Below are positions 1 through 11,267 of a stretch of 64,000 bases of DNA, one piece after another. This DNA is from Calvatia gigantea. Its lineage: Eukaryota > Basidiomycota > Agaricomycetes > Agaricales > Lycoperdaceae. Position 1 is the first letter of the stretch. Each line of letters starts with the position of its first letter. The notes below the pieces were generated by a model. It was not told the origin of the DNA. It worked only from the letters and a program-made list of their open reading frames with translations, and searched no databases. The stretch is from contig JACAAK010000002.1 in assembly GCA_025093985.1 (NCBI GenBank), positions 2,170,001 through 2,234,000 of the forward strand, written 5' to 3'. A program made the position numbers and the translations under genes.

Positions 1-1507
1 TTGTTTGTAGAATTAAGGTGAATTAGCACTTTTGTCCTGTATTGCTTGACAACACTGTTCTCGAAAGGAACATCACGGCAACTCATTCTGATCAAAGAAC
101 ACCCAGTGAATTAATGATATATGATACAGTATCATGAAGCGAGTCTTTTCTCCGCCAATTGATTGGCACCGCTGCAATAAGTATCTTGCGGAGAAGCAAG
201 TACTTGGCGTCGTAATTAGGTGCTGACCGTGGGACCTGGAAACCAAAAATCCTCCGCCGCCGACGCGGTGACGACTGCTCCTATATTTTACACGTTTCCA
301 ATAGATCGTTGATCAAGGTTGGCTCTGGACCACCACCTACCTCGTCACTCATTAACTACAAGGTCAGAACTGTGTTTTAGACACTTGGGAAGCTCCTAAA
401 CCATCCCATAGGCTGGAACCGCGACTGCCTCCTTGAAGGGCGCTGATACTGAACGCTGGTTGTTTGGATCAAATCTAAGTCCTTCCTTTGGCACATCAAT
501 ACTGGTCAGTGCTTGCAGTGGTGTTATTGGTCGACTATTGACGTATTTTGGCGGACCTCCACATTAGCTGTTCATTATGCCACGCAGACCGCCACCAACC
601 TCATTACGCTTGGTTCCTGGCCCCCTACCAGCAAAAATGTATGTGTAGGGGTAGATTTAGTATCCAGCAAGCGCCAACTGATGATCCCATCCACCTAGCG
701 CGCCCAAACATCCGTTACCGACTCTTCCCAGACCGACCCTTCTAGTGCCAGCCATCTGTTCACGCGGACAGAGGGTCTGTTTGCGGCAGATACCCTCAAC
801 AAAAGTGCTGCCACTCGAGAACGACATCCAAGGTCTCCACTTATTCAACAAGCAGCAAGGGTTGCCAGCGTCTCCGGTATTTCCAGCACCGACAGCAGTG
901 CGACAAGGGAACTCGCCGAAGGTGCCGCGCGGGCCCTGGGATCATTCCGGCAGTGTTCCGCTACCGTTTGACGTGGAAAGCTTGATCACGCCGTTGAAGC
1001 CGGTCGCATTGCGGTAGTGATTAGCCTTGACAGTGCGGCTGGAGGATGCTCCTTGACGACGACAGATTTCCCTGTTGTGTATAGCCTGTATTAAGGATAG
1101 GAGTGCTTGTGCGAGGAGCTTCTATCATTAAGCTTACTTAGAACTCATTGCGGCGGAAAGGGGGGGGGGGGGGTCGAGACGTGACAGTGACCGTGGGACT
1201 GCTGGTGTTGCCTTGTTCGAATTTTAAAGGAATTGGAAAGTAGATGAACAAACGGATGTCGCAAATGCGTAGATAGCGGTAAATGGGTGGTAGTAGGTAT
1301 AATGAAATGCAATATACAAAGGACAAAGGGTCTTGACATATCTGAGAAAGTGAGGAGAGGCAAAAAGCGTGACGGGTGACTTGTTGACTGTTCGGAGACC
1401 TTTGAGTTTCGATCTTCCTGCTTTCTTACTTTTCTCTGCCCATTTCTCCTTTCTTCTCTCTCTCACGAGCGACGACAGATATCAGGTCAACCCACTCCTT
1501 CTCAGCC
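1..1507. other. Gene-free 5' segment, including the upstream region of the PIN4-like gene
   Basis: No reading frame here resembles a known protein. The open frames are short, overlap on both strands and lack a plausible exon chain. The stretch holds a run of 14 G at 1160-1173 and, just before the PIN4-like start, a pyrimidine-rich leader (about 1420-1500, CT-rich) typical of fungal core promoters. Part of the left side could be the untranslated end of a gene lying outside the window; this cannot be decided from sequence alone. Confidence 0.5.
1160..1173. repeat. Poly-G run, 14 bases
   Basis: Fourteen consecutive G on the + strand (positions 1160-1173) directly after CGGCGGAAA. Runs of this length are mutation-prone and hard to sequence; the true length may differ. 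It lies about 335 bp upstream of the PIN4-like start codon, with no gene on it. Confidence 0.9.
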
Positions 1508-3340
1508 ATGACGAACTCTCCTCCAGATATCTCCTCCCTCTCGCTCTCCCAACGTCTTCATGATTCTTACGATTACGAAGGCCCAGCAGCAGCCAGGCAG
1601 CCATACCACTTTAACACCACCCCAGGCCTTCACCAGTCACCTTATAACCCCATCTCGAGCCTTGGACAGTCTCCTCTCAAGAGCAAGTCTGCCATCCGCG
1701 CAGGCTTACCCTCCGTATGTTTCACACCCTGATCTTTAACCGATACCATCCCACTCATTCATCTTCTAACGACAGCAATGGCTTGACAATAATTTGCCCG
1801 ACAGCCGCTCCCTGTCTCCACACAACAACTCTGACTTTTCTTCCACTGGCGGTTCTCCTCCTATGGGTCACCTTAATGCCTCCCCTATGCCCCCTGCCGC
1901 CCAGACCCCCATTTCGGAGGACGAGATCATTCCAACTGCCATCGTTATTAAGAATATACCATTCAATGTAAAACGCGAAACTCTTCTGGGCATTATAGTC
2001 AGTTTTTTTTTTTCTTTTCTGTCATACTCATGTTAAGACCGTGCTCATGGATCTTTTCAGGAATCCTTGTCTATTCCTACCCCTTACGCCTTCAACTACC
2101 ACTTGGATCAAGCTGGCTCATTCCGTGGTTTGGCTTTTGCCAATTTCCGTCAGGCAGCCGACGCCGATGCCGTCGTCGCTGCCTTGAATGGTTTTGATGT
2201 TCAAGGGAGGAAGCTCCGGGTCGAGTACAAGAAGGTACTGCAAGCCGGGGAAAAGGAAAGAATTGAAAGGGAAAAGGCAATCCGCAGGATGCGCTCGATG
2301 CAACTCGAGAAGGAGCAACAGGCCCAACAGCAACAGCAGAATAACCTCAACCAACTTTATGAAGATTATGGGACAGTTTTGAACTCTGCTTTCAGCCCCC
2401 CCCGTACCTTTTCTTCGGGTTACACGAGCCAGAACCAGTACTCACCGCCTTCCATGGCTACGCCTCAGTATGGCTTGGGCATCAGCTCCGCGCCGGCGGT
2501 TACGGTTGGCCCACAGCCACCCACCACTCCTGCTTCTGAAAAGGCATCTAACGAGCTGGATATGAACGATCCTTCTACTTTGGAAATCTATTCTAGGATT
2601 TTGTTATTCAAGGACGATCCCATGCGAGATGAGCTAGCATTCTCGAGGACGCTCAATCCCAAGCAACGCAGGGTTGTCCACCTAGTCGCGCAGAAGCTTG
2701 GTGTTTATCATTACTCTGTTGGGGAGGGCGATGAACGTTACGCAGTTGTGACTCGCATCGACCCTCAAAAGGTGTGTCAACAAATTTTTAGTGGGTAGAT
2801 TGACATACTAACTGTATCTGGTAATTTATTTGTCATTTCCTCTTCAGCCGCAGCAAACTGTTCAAAGGGCACCGCACACACTCACTCGCGCCCCGTCTGC
2901 ATACCTTAGCCCAACTACACAAATTTCTCCAGGTTCCCCATTCTTTGCGAGTGAAGAAGTCGATGCCGGATATGAAAACTCTCCATTCGCAAGCGCCTCG
3001 GCTCCATCCTCGTGCTTCGAACGGTAATATTCGCGAGGGCTATGCGACTATTGCCTCGCCTTCTCGGCGAATTTCTACCGGCTTTAGCTCCTTGTTTGCG
3101 AATGGAAGTCCCTTTGGCGGAACTGTTCCTCCTGTTCCTAGTCTTCCATCCTCCATCGGTTCTGTGCCCTTAAATGGTAATGGCAATGGCCTCCATGAAA
3201 CCGTGAGCAACGTTGTTCGTCAGCCACGCGGGCCTGGTGTTGGAGGGTTCCAAAGGAGAGAGAGCAGGACAGGTGGAGATACCGCTATGCAGACAAGAGG
3301 TGTGCTTGATGCTACGACTTACGAGCCGCTTGAAGTCTGA
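1508..3340 (+). CDS. RRM and R3H domain RNA-binding protein, PIN4/Cip1 type
   Basis: Likely cytoplasmic RNA-binding regulator of the yeast Pin4/Mdt1 and fission yeast Cip1/Cip2 family, implicated in mRNA control and cell-cycle or DNA-damage responses. Exons 1508-1714, 1776-1997, 2061-2773 and 2848-3340 give about 544 residues. An RRM follows a Ser/Pro-rich N-terminus: RNP2-like AIVIKNIPFNV at the end of exon 2 and RNP1-like FRGLAFANF in exon 3. A Q-rich linker leads to an R3H-like region (DPMRDELAFSRTLNPKQRR, then VAQKLGVYHYS). The family C-terminal motif LRVKKSMPDMKTLH starts at 2945. Two donors lie 2 nt apart (2772 and 2774). The 2772 donor gives a family-like segment (APHTLTRAPSAYLSP) that then runs to a stop near 3027; the 2774 donor stays open to 3340 but reads an unfamiliar linker. 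Alternatively one base is extra in the CCCC at 2936-2939. Identity is secure; this junction is not. Confidence 0.87.
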
Positions 3341-4109
3341 TCGTACGGGTGGCTGCAGGTCGTTCCGATAGTCTTACTGGTGATGATGGGCGCGGCGATT
3401 GATGTCCGAGCGCTCATAGATCATGTAACCAAACGACTGGCATCGCATTTCCTTCGATTGCTCTCTTATTTTGGAACGCTATCCTTCTTGCCTTGATGTA
3501 TTCCCATTTGAATATCTCACCCTCACTGCCCTTGAATTTTCTCAGAACTGTTTTGACACACGTTCTTCGTGTGAAGCAAGGCAGTCTCCCTTTACTTTGC
3601 CAACTCGTTTTCTATGTCCACCTATCATCTCACTGGAATCCTCAGCAAAATTTTCTGCGGTACTATACATCTGCTGCTTGTTAAATCTATGCTCATTTTT
3701 ACTGATTTCGATTGGCCCACACACTCTTTTATTTCACACTTCCTTTGCTATTGGTACCAAAACCTCAAATGGCTTGTGTGTATATCCTCAACAGTTCGTT
3801 TCTACCTGGTTCCTCGCTGACAGGGGCCTCGATAAGTGGCAATTCATTTCCGTCATGTAGATTTCTTTTCCTGTGTATTTCCTTTTCTTTGCAATAAGAT
3901 ACCCCCGTATTCTGAATTGTGTATGTAGCAAGGTGCTTGATATACTGCCGCCAATTTCAACTCCTCGCAGGACCCAGGTACTTGACACTTTGCGTGGTGT
4001 GGTCAATATACCACGTGACCCGATGAGGCTGGCAGTCACCCAAAAATAGAGCAGCCCGTTGATCACTTTACTCTTGGTTGAACCTAAAGTTCTGTCAAAA
4101 TCCCTGGTA
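3341..4109. other. Intergenic region between PIN4-like gene and NUC1
   Basis: About 770 bp holding the 3' untranslated end of the PIN4-like gene and the NUC1 promoter. A 129-codon open frame at 3471-3860 has no family resemblance, hydrophobic low-information composition and no coding neighbours, so it is not called. An E-box CACGTG lies at 4012-4017, about 95 bp before the NUC1 start. Confidence 0.6.
4012..4017. promoter_or_regulatory. CACGTG E-box upstream of NUC1
   Basis: Palindromic CACGTG inside CCACGTGACC, 93 bp before the NUC1 ATG. CACGTG is the core site of bHLH factors (Pho4, Cbf1, USF type) in fungi. The same hexamer occurs in three other promoters of this window. Function is inferred from the motif only. 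Confidence 0.4.
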
Positions 4110-5564
4110 ATGCCTGGATCGCCTGTCGTGCACGCTGCTGTATTTGCTGCTGGTGCTCTGCTTGGAGGAGGTATTGCGGTTGCCGTGACAAGTAGGAAAA
4201 ACCAGCAGCAACTCCAAGAAATACCTCCGACTCCGACCCGGCCCATGTCTGTTCCTGCTTCGGCCTCCGCGCCAGTTGTGCAAGTTGGTCTGAGCGGCAA
4301 ACCAAATTTTGTAGGGACAGAAGGGGCCTCTGTGTCTCCCGTATTGAAATATGGGCATCCTGGTGAGCATTTGGTCTTCCAGGACTCCGGTGTTGGGCGT
4401 GTCATGTTGATTTTGGGTCGTGATATAGGTCCTGTATCGGATTTTATACTGAGACAGGCGTATGTTGCTGCATATGATAGAAGATTGAGACACCCTGCCT
4501 GGGTGCGCTAATTCTGGTATACATGAGTGGATGTACTAAGCTTGCGGGCGCGTTGCAGACTGCCGAACACCTTACCCTCGCATCGTTGGGCAAGTCGCGT
4601 GTGGCACAGGCGGAAGAAGGTACTAATGGTGCCGATAGGGCGAATTCAACGTTCAAAGAGGACGGGTCGCTTGCCAGCGATGTTTCGCTCGAAGTTGGGA
4701 GACTACTTTAGGAGCGGGTACGACCGTGGACACATGTGGGTGATATTCCTGAGAACTGTGATGAAGTAGGTCTAGAGCTGATTCGGTTATGGTAGGGTTC
4801 CAGCCGCGGATGCCAAGATTTCGCAGGTACTTAGTTTTTTTGTGAACATTAGGAGGCCAAGGTTACTAATCAATGGCAGGAAGCCATGGATGAAACATTT
4901 TACCTGTCTAATATCGCACCGCAGGTGGGAGATGGCTTTAACAGGCACTGTACGTAGAAGCAGCCCTACAACACCTGGTATTGTCTCTAATTGGTTGCGT
5001 AGACTGGGCCTATCTTGAGGACTGGTGTCGCCGCCTGACTGGTAGTTTCCAAGACGTCTATGTTTTTACGGTACCTTTGTACCTTCCTAGGAAGGACGCG
5101 GATGGCAAATGGCGTGTGGTATGTCCTTTCCCTATAACAAGTATGGCTTGAAGACTCAAAAAGTTGCTCAGACTCATGAAGTCATCGGCAACCCACCGAA
5201 CGTTTCTGTACCAACCCACTTTGCAAAAGTGGTTTTGGTGTCGAAACCTTCTACACCCTCGACCCCCGATAAGTTGGAGGTCTCAACTGGGGCATTTGTT
5301 CTTCCTAATGCCGTAATCCCGGACAACGCTCCTTTAACGAGCTTTGTTGTGCCAGGTCTGTCGGAGTCGTTGAGTTTGAAGGCAGCACAGCTGACATCCT
5401 CAACAGTGGATGCCGTGGAACGTGCTGCCGGGTTGACGCTTTTCTCTGACCAGGTAAAGGCAGGTTCCAGGCACATTTGCCAGACCACAAAATGCGAGGT
5501 CATCGTTAGGAGATTTGACGACGCGCGGAAGAACGTTAAAAAGATTGCTGGGCCCAAGTCATAA
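4110..5564 (+). CDS. NUC1: Mitochondrial DNA/RNA non-specific endonuclease NUC1 (EndoG)
   Basis: EndoG-family beta-beta-alpha metal nuclease, which degrades DNA and RNA and acts in mitochondrial nucleic acid turnover and cell death. Seven exons: 4110-4362, 4429-4502, 4559-4735, 4796-4826, 4880-4949, 5003-5118, 5172-5564. An N-terminal hydrophobic segment (HAAVFAAGALLGGGIAVAV) fits a mitochondrial signal/anchor. The family landmarks KYGHPG, SDFILRQAYVAAYDRR and the catalytic DRGH (in RSGYDRGHM, split M codon at 4735/4796) are intact, as are DETFYLSNIAPQ and EVIGNPPNVSVPTHFAKV. Summed exon length is 1,114 nt, one more than a multiple of three. The extra base lies near 4664-4670: FKEDGS is in one frame and LPAMFRSKLGDYFRSGYDRG in the next. 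This is either an assembly error in the GGG at 4664-4666 or a real break; no intron explains it. Start chosen as the first in-frame ATG. Confidence 0.9.
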
Positions 5565-5671
5565 TCGATTTTGCTATCGCACTCGTTTTTGGTGTGAGCT
5601 CGGTTGGAATATAACGAGCTACGAATAGTATCAAATGAATGGGCAGATACTAAGTTACAGAATAAGCGGGG

Positions 5672-6703
5672 TTAGAAATCCGAGAGCATGTCCTTCACGT
5701 TCTCCCAGTAGTCGTGGTCTACCCGCTGCTCGATCTCCTGCTTTGTTAGCCATGCAAAATCCTGGACATTCCCTGCGGGTCGAACTTGACCTGCCATGAT
5801 ATGGGCCTTGTAAAAGAATGTAACATCCTATCGATGTCTCAGGAATAATGACACGGATGTATGGCAAGCAAAGGTTTACCTGTGGGGCAGAAGGGTCAGA
5901 CTGGGGTGGCTTGTAGACCCCAATAGGAGCCCGGCTGACGATCCAAGTGTCCATGTTTTCACCGCATTCAGCCTGAAGGTCCTTATAAGCAGCCTGTAGG
6001 AATTTAGTAACCGTGTATGTCCATATCCATTCGAACGAGCCTTAATCACCTGGTGCAATAAGTCAGTCCCTTCAATACCTCCCTGAGGGAACCTCCAGAC
6101 ATTCTTCCGATTTTCGTTTGACTTGAGAAGTAGATAAAGGTTACGTTCGCCAGCTCTGTCAAGACTTTTAACGTCTCCAGATTTGTCGGACGGGTGCTCC
6201 CTTGGGACCAAAGCCTGGCCTTCACCCTCCTGCTGAGCTAGGAGCTTGACAGCAGCTCTATCCGCTTCTACCTTGGCTGGATCCTGGTAATCATCTTGGA
6301 CGAAGTTGGAGCCGAAAGCAGCCTTTTCGCGTTCCTTTTCCTCGATATTGAAGCGAGTTTCGAGGAGTGAACCCTGCTTGAAGTAAAAGTCATAAGGAAA
6401 AGGTTGATGGAGGGCACGTCGGATACGGGCTTGGTAGGTATAATACGCTTGTTCAAATGGCATAGGTGAGCGCGTGAGGATGGGAGAACGGTTGAGAATT
6501 ATAGCTGTTGAAAGACGGGGTTTCTTGAGCTTTTTGGGAGCGGCCGGTTGGGGTGGCGGTGGAGAGGTAGTCGTAGAAGACGGCTGCGCTTCTGTTGCAA
6601 GACTGCGACACAGCGAAGTGCGTCCCACTATGGGGCCATATGAGTTGAGTTATTTGTTGTCCAAGAAAGACTTACAAGACGATATGGCGCGTCGTCCGAA
6701 CAT
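5672..6703 (-). CDS. Mitochondrial large ribosomal subunit protein mL46
   Basis: Structural protein of the mitochondrial large ribosomal subunit (MRPL46; yeast MRPL17), with a Nudix-like fold that has lost catalysis. Exons (minus): 6703-6676, 6627-6050, 5993-5880, 5827-5672, joining to exactly 292 codons. Exon 1 is only 28 nt and encodes MFGRRAISS, the start of an Arg/Ser-rich presequence. Recognisable stretches include FEQAYYTYQARIRRALHQPF, the Nudix-like VWRFPQGGIEGTDLLHQ and the C-terminus DHDYWENVKDMLSDF. Convergent with NUC1 (107 bp between stops) and divergent from the V-ATPase H gene, with 161 bp between start codons. Confidence 0.93.
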
Positions 6704-6781
6704 GTCCGTCTGTGCTAGTAAATTCCTTGACATTGATTCACCGAATTTTGCCAGTGGGATGTAACGCGAACGCCGAGGCAT

Positions 6782-6787
6782 CACGTG
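6782..6787. promoter_or_regulatory. CACGTG E-box in shared mL46/VMA13 promoter
   Basis: CACGTG within ATCACGTGAGG, 78 bp from the VMA13 start and 79 bp from the mL46 start, almost exactly central in the 161-bp divergent spacer. A bHLH factor bound here could serve both genes. Motif-based inference. Confidence 0.4.
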
Positions 6788-6864
6788 AGGCTGTGTGACC
6801 CGCCTTCTGCTTTTGTCGAGCTTCCGTCATTCTAATCTGTTCCTCTTGAAGGTTCAGCGCAATC

Positions 6865-8692
6865 ATGTCGGTCACCCTTGTATCCAATCCATATCTCGAC
6901 GAGCATTCTACAAAGTTGCGCAACAAGAATGTCCCTTGGGATGTGAGGGCTCCTAGTGGCCATTTCTATGACTGAACCCAACTGATGGCTTCTTAGGCAT
7001 ACCAACGCGCTGGCCTCATCACTCTCGAAGAGCTCGGCCTCATCAAGAAAGTCGACCGTCAAGCCCGTGCTCGTGTCGAATCCGTTCTTCTCTCGGAAGG
7101 CAGCATATATGCACAACTATTCTTAGGCCTGCTAAAAAAACTCAGTCGGAATGATACCCAACAATCTCTCCTCATCTGGATTGCTGACGCCTTGACGGGT
7201 ACGTTTGACGCATGCTGGGGAACAAGCACTGGTTTGTTCAATGGGAACATAGACCACGAGGAACGTATACCGCTCTTTGCCAGGACAAATCAAACCGATC
7301 CAGATCTGCCATACATTCCGCTGCTCAAGCATGTTGCTTTTGCCCCGATACCATTACATCAAACTGAAACGCCGTTAGATCCCTTGATGCAAACGACGAG
7401 TTCATCCAGTTAAAAGCTTCTCAAATACTTACCGTTCTTTTAAGGTCTGTTTGTTTGAGGTAATGTGGCTCCTCCGGCTAACGATCTCTAGTGCTGAGGA
7501 CCCGATTGAACTACCACAACATCTCTTCCTTCAGACTCTCGCTCAATTCGTCAGAAGTCCGACACAGCATAAACGTGACATTGGCGTTCAATGCTTGGAA
7601 TGCTTGTTGGCAAGACACCAAGTACGGCAGGCGGTCTGGGAATCAGGAATTGTGCCAGGGTAAGTTCTTCGTCATCCCATCTCAGACCGATATTCTAATT
7701 TCTTCAAGACTCCTAGAAATCCTGAAGCAGAATCCTGGCCCCCAAATGAGCTATCAAGTTGCATTTTGCTTTTGGCTCTTGACATTTGAGCAGGATATTG
7801 CTGACCAAATCGACAAGTATGTTGTGGCTCCCTCGGATACTCGATTACAGACTTAGCTTCCTCTTAGGAAGTACGACATCATCCCTGTGCTTGTCGAAGT
7901 GGCAAAAACCGCAGTCAAAGAGAAGGTTATCCGCGTCGTTGTCGCGACCTTCCGAGTTTGTGTTCTCATCGTTCTTTCCCTTCAATCTTACTGACCCGTA
8001 GCCCCGTGAGCGTAGAACCTTGTCATTAAAGCACCAACAGCCAATCTTCCTGCCATGCTCGTGGCACAGCTATTGCCGTTCGCCAAAAACCTCTCGCAGC
8101 GGAAATGGTCCGATGAGGACATCATTGAGGACGTACAATTTTTGAAGGAGGAACTCACAACCCACTTCCAGAACCTCACGTATGTCTGTTCCCGTAACCC
8201 CTTTCCTGACAAGGGCCCTCATCAAAAGATAGAACATACGACGAGTACACCTCAGAACTAGCTTCTGGCCACCTATCATGGACACCTGTACACGAATCAG
8301 ACGGCTTCTGGAAGGAGAATGCTTCCAAGTTGAATGACAAAGACTGTGAACAACTCAAGTGCGGTTCTCTTCAATCACCGTCTGTAGCTACTGAGCGCTC
8401 TGGCAGGCTCCTGATCAATATCCTCAACGATTCAAGCGATCCCAACATCCTTGCCATTGCGGCGAACGATATCGGACAATATGTCAAGCATTACGAGCGG
8501 GGAAAGAAGTGGGAGATTTGTCATGGCCCTACTTCTTACACGCGGGAAACTAATTACCTCTCTAGATTCGTGACGGATTTGGGCGGCAAGGCTCTTGTAA
8601 TGGAACTCATGACACACCCACACCCGGAAGTGAGGTATCGAGCGCTACTTTCTGTCCAGCAACTCGTTAGCCAGCCGTGGATAGCTGCCTAG
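6865..8692 (+). CDS. VMA13: V-type proton ATPase subunit H
   Basis: Regulatory subunit of the V1 sector that couples and silences the vacuolar proton pump; cytosolic face of vacuole and endosomes. The protein begins MSVTLVSNPYLDEHSTKLRN and is carried by about nine exons. Family stretches, in order: AYQRAGLITLEELGLIKK, then LLIWIADAL, SAEDPIELPQHLFLQTLAQF, MSYQVAFCFWLLTFEQDIA, YDIIPVLVEVAK, VAQLLPFAKNLSQRKWSDED, LTTHFQNLT and, near the end, GGKALVMELMTHPHPEVRYR. These are the armadillo-like helices of the family. Introns are about 50-60 nt. No frame break was seen. The catalytic A subunit of the same pump lies at 42552-44930. Convergent with TRAPPC13 (85 bp between stops). Confidence 0.93.
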
Positions 8693-8777
8693 CGCTTATC
8701 ACTTGCACTATACTTTTATTTTAATCCAATAGACATGCTTGCCGGACCACGTCGCTATTAACCTGAGTATCTGTCCT

Positions 8778-11196
8778 TCAAGGTGATACCAGAATTTCGG
8801 CAACAACGTCATATTCCTTCATGATCTGCGCGTTCCTCCTCTCTCCCTGCATTCTTTTTCCGATTTGGATCTCAAGTTCAACCGACTCGCGAGCTTCCAG
8901 CTCTGCCATCTCTTCGCCTTCACCGAGATAAAGTAGCCTGATGCCTCCAACACCATGAAACCCTATACGTAGTGGGACGTAGGTTAGCTCGAAGTCATGT
9001 GAGCCATATAAATGCTGTTGGCTTTGGGCTTCTTCCTCTTGTATCGTCTGGGAATCCATCGAATCTATCGTCAACGTCGAAGAGTGGGATGCGTGTGTAG
9101 CAGAACCAGAAAGTGGCGTAGATGCCGGGTGAGGAGGTATGAGTCGTTGCACGAGTGTAAGTTGCGGTAATGCAAATGAGGATGCTCCTGTGGGTACAAC
9201 TAAACCGGTGACTCTGCTCTGAGTGTCTGACACGGAAGCAGAAGGATTAAGAGGATAAGGTGGTGGATAAATCACACCTGTATCCCCTTCTTCACGTGGG
9301 TCACGACCGCGGTCGATCCCGCCCTCTCCATCATCGCGAGTCATATAGAAATCTTGATTCTGTTGCCGAGGAGATGCAATAAGCAACTTTTGACGGGCGA
9401 GGTTATAGTTGAACGCTCCGGGTGAAGCGGGATTGGCGGGCGTACCCCGACTGGATGTGGCAGTAGGGGTGGAGAAGCCTGAACTGAGAAGGGAGAGTGA
9501 TGCGCGTGGGCTTGTGACGTCGGGCCCTTGCGTTGTGGTTTGGGGGACGAACGATTGGATGTGAGACTGCTGAGGGAGCACAGCTGAAGTTGGCGACAGG
9601 GTTGTACGTGGAGAGTCATAACCTGTTCCTGTTCCTTGTATTGGCCCGCCGCCCGCACTGACGGCGGGCATACGGGGGGGAACTGAAGTCACGGAAGCGG
9701 CGCTTGTGGGAGGAAGAATATGTTGTATTCCAAGGAGGAGTGGATGACCTGCCGAAGCAGCAGTTCTATTAACATGTAACGTAAATTCAAGTGTAAACGG
9801 CTCCCCAACCTTGATAGGGGATGGTAGAGGGCCACGGAGAGTCAAGTGCACATCAACAGTAGGAATAGGTCTGGGCACTGTATTTACTTGTTGGCTCTGA
9901 GTTGGTGCAGGGGATTGCGGGCGACGCAGGGGCGGAGTACTGGGCCGGGATTGTGAGTGTATAGTCGGCGACTGCGGCCGAGAGGGTACAGGAACAGTGA
10001 CTCTTTCCCGCTCGCGTTTGAGGTAGGGGGGGACTGCAGACACAGGGTGTGGGGGCTGTTGTTGGGCGGGTTGTGGCTGAGATATAGCCGCTGGAGGTCC
10101 CGAATTGATGAGGGGGATTCGACGAGTAAGCATGCTCGTTAACAATCGTCCTGGTTCGCCGTATGACGATCGCCAAGCAATGTTAAGTCTGCCGAGGGGA
10201 AAAATACTTCCCGGCAGATGGACTGCGAGGGGACGCAGGGTAGATATGGTGGTCGGAGAAAGGATAAATATATATTGTCGGATATCCTGGGGGTTCATCA
10301 GAGCGAGAGAGCCCGAGAAGAGAGACTGGTTGTCATCAACAATGTTGGGGTCTTGGACTTCCCAGTCATCTGTCGGTTCGAAGGCTAAGCGCTCAAAGAA
10401 CATAGTTTCCTGAGTGACATTCTGTATGTGTACCTCGAGAAAAATCTTTTCGCGTTCTGAGGGCGCAAGAAGAGCCGTTGGTGATCGTACAGGGTGTACC
10501 TTGGTTTTGACTGCCAATGGGTTCGTAACCTAGAAGGCAGGCTCGATGGTCAGACGACTGAGACACTGGAAGAGGTGGTGACGGACAATGAACTTGTAGA
10601 ACTTGCGGAATGTTTGTAGACCTGGGTCATTAAGGTCCTCACTTGCATCTGGGATTGGTCTAACATTGGGTGGCAGGCGATATGTGACTATGCAAGCGAG
10701 GACATGCTGACCGAGTTCTTTAATTTCATGGCTCACGATAGACTCGAGGGTGTCTCCGGGCACAAGTGTCCTCCCTGATGGTTCTGGGGTATGGAATAAG
10801 AGTGTTTTTGAGGTTATTGTCTGCATTTCGACCCGAATGCGGATAGAATCCACGGAGATCGGAGCTTCGTTATTAATGCAGAGGCAGCTAGAGAACGTCT
10901 GTCCGAGCTGGATGGAGCCGAATGAGGAGGGTAGAGTAAGAAGTTCGGAGGCATGGTTGAGGTCACGGAGAGTTTTTGGGTGACCTGGGAGGGGTGCATT
11001 TCCTTGGAGGGAGAGAATGGATGCAGAGGCGTGTGCGGAGTAATGGGGAGATGACGAAAAAAAAGGCTGCCAGGCACTTGCTACCTCAGGTCGCTGGTGA
11101 AGGATAAATAAGTAGAAGGTGCAAACGACAGAAACATACCGATATCCGCATCACCTTGAGGCTCAGCAGGTGTGCTGGGCTGTCGACGACTGCCAT
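8778..11196 (-). CDS. TRAPP complex subunit 13 homologue (DUF974 family)
   Basis: TRAPPC13-type subunit of the TRAPP tethering complex (Golgi/autophagy trafficking). Exons (minus): 11196-11140, 11093-10587, 10529-8778, totalling 772 codons in frame. The N-terminus MAVVDSPAHLLSLKVMRIS matches the family opening, followed by INNEAPISVDSIRIRVEMQT, TLESIVSHEIKELGQHVLAC, FRKFYKFIV and the conserved PLAVKTKVH across the second junction. The C-terminal beta-sandwich region is interrupted by a Pro/Ser/Thr/Gln-rich, probably disordered segment (about 9100-10100) before HDFELTYVPLRIGFHGVGGI near the end. Animal TRAPPC13 is around 420 residues; this protein is about 770, and the insert accounts for the difference. 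Confidence 0.9.
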
Positions 11197-11267
11197 TGTA
11201 GTCGTGATAATTCAAGGAGGACACGATCAATTCTGTGCACATGTACGGATGGTGCTATCTAAACACA

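Noticed and set aside
3471..3860. 129-codon open frame downstream of the PIN4-like gene
   Set aside because: No ATG-supported start in a promoter context, no recognisable domain, composition of untranslated DNA; it lies in the 3' region of the preceding gene.
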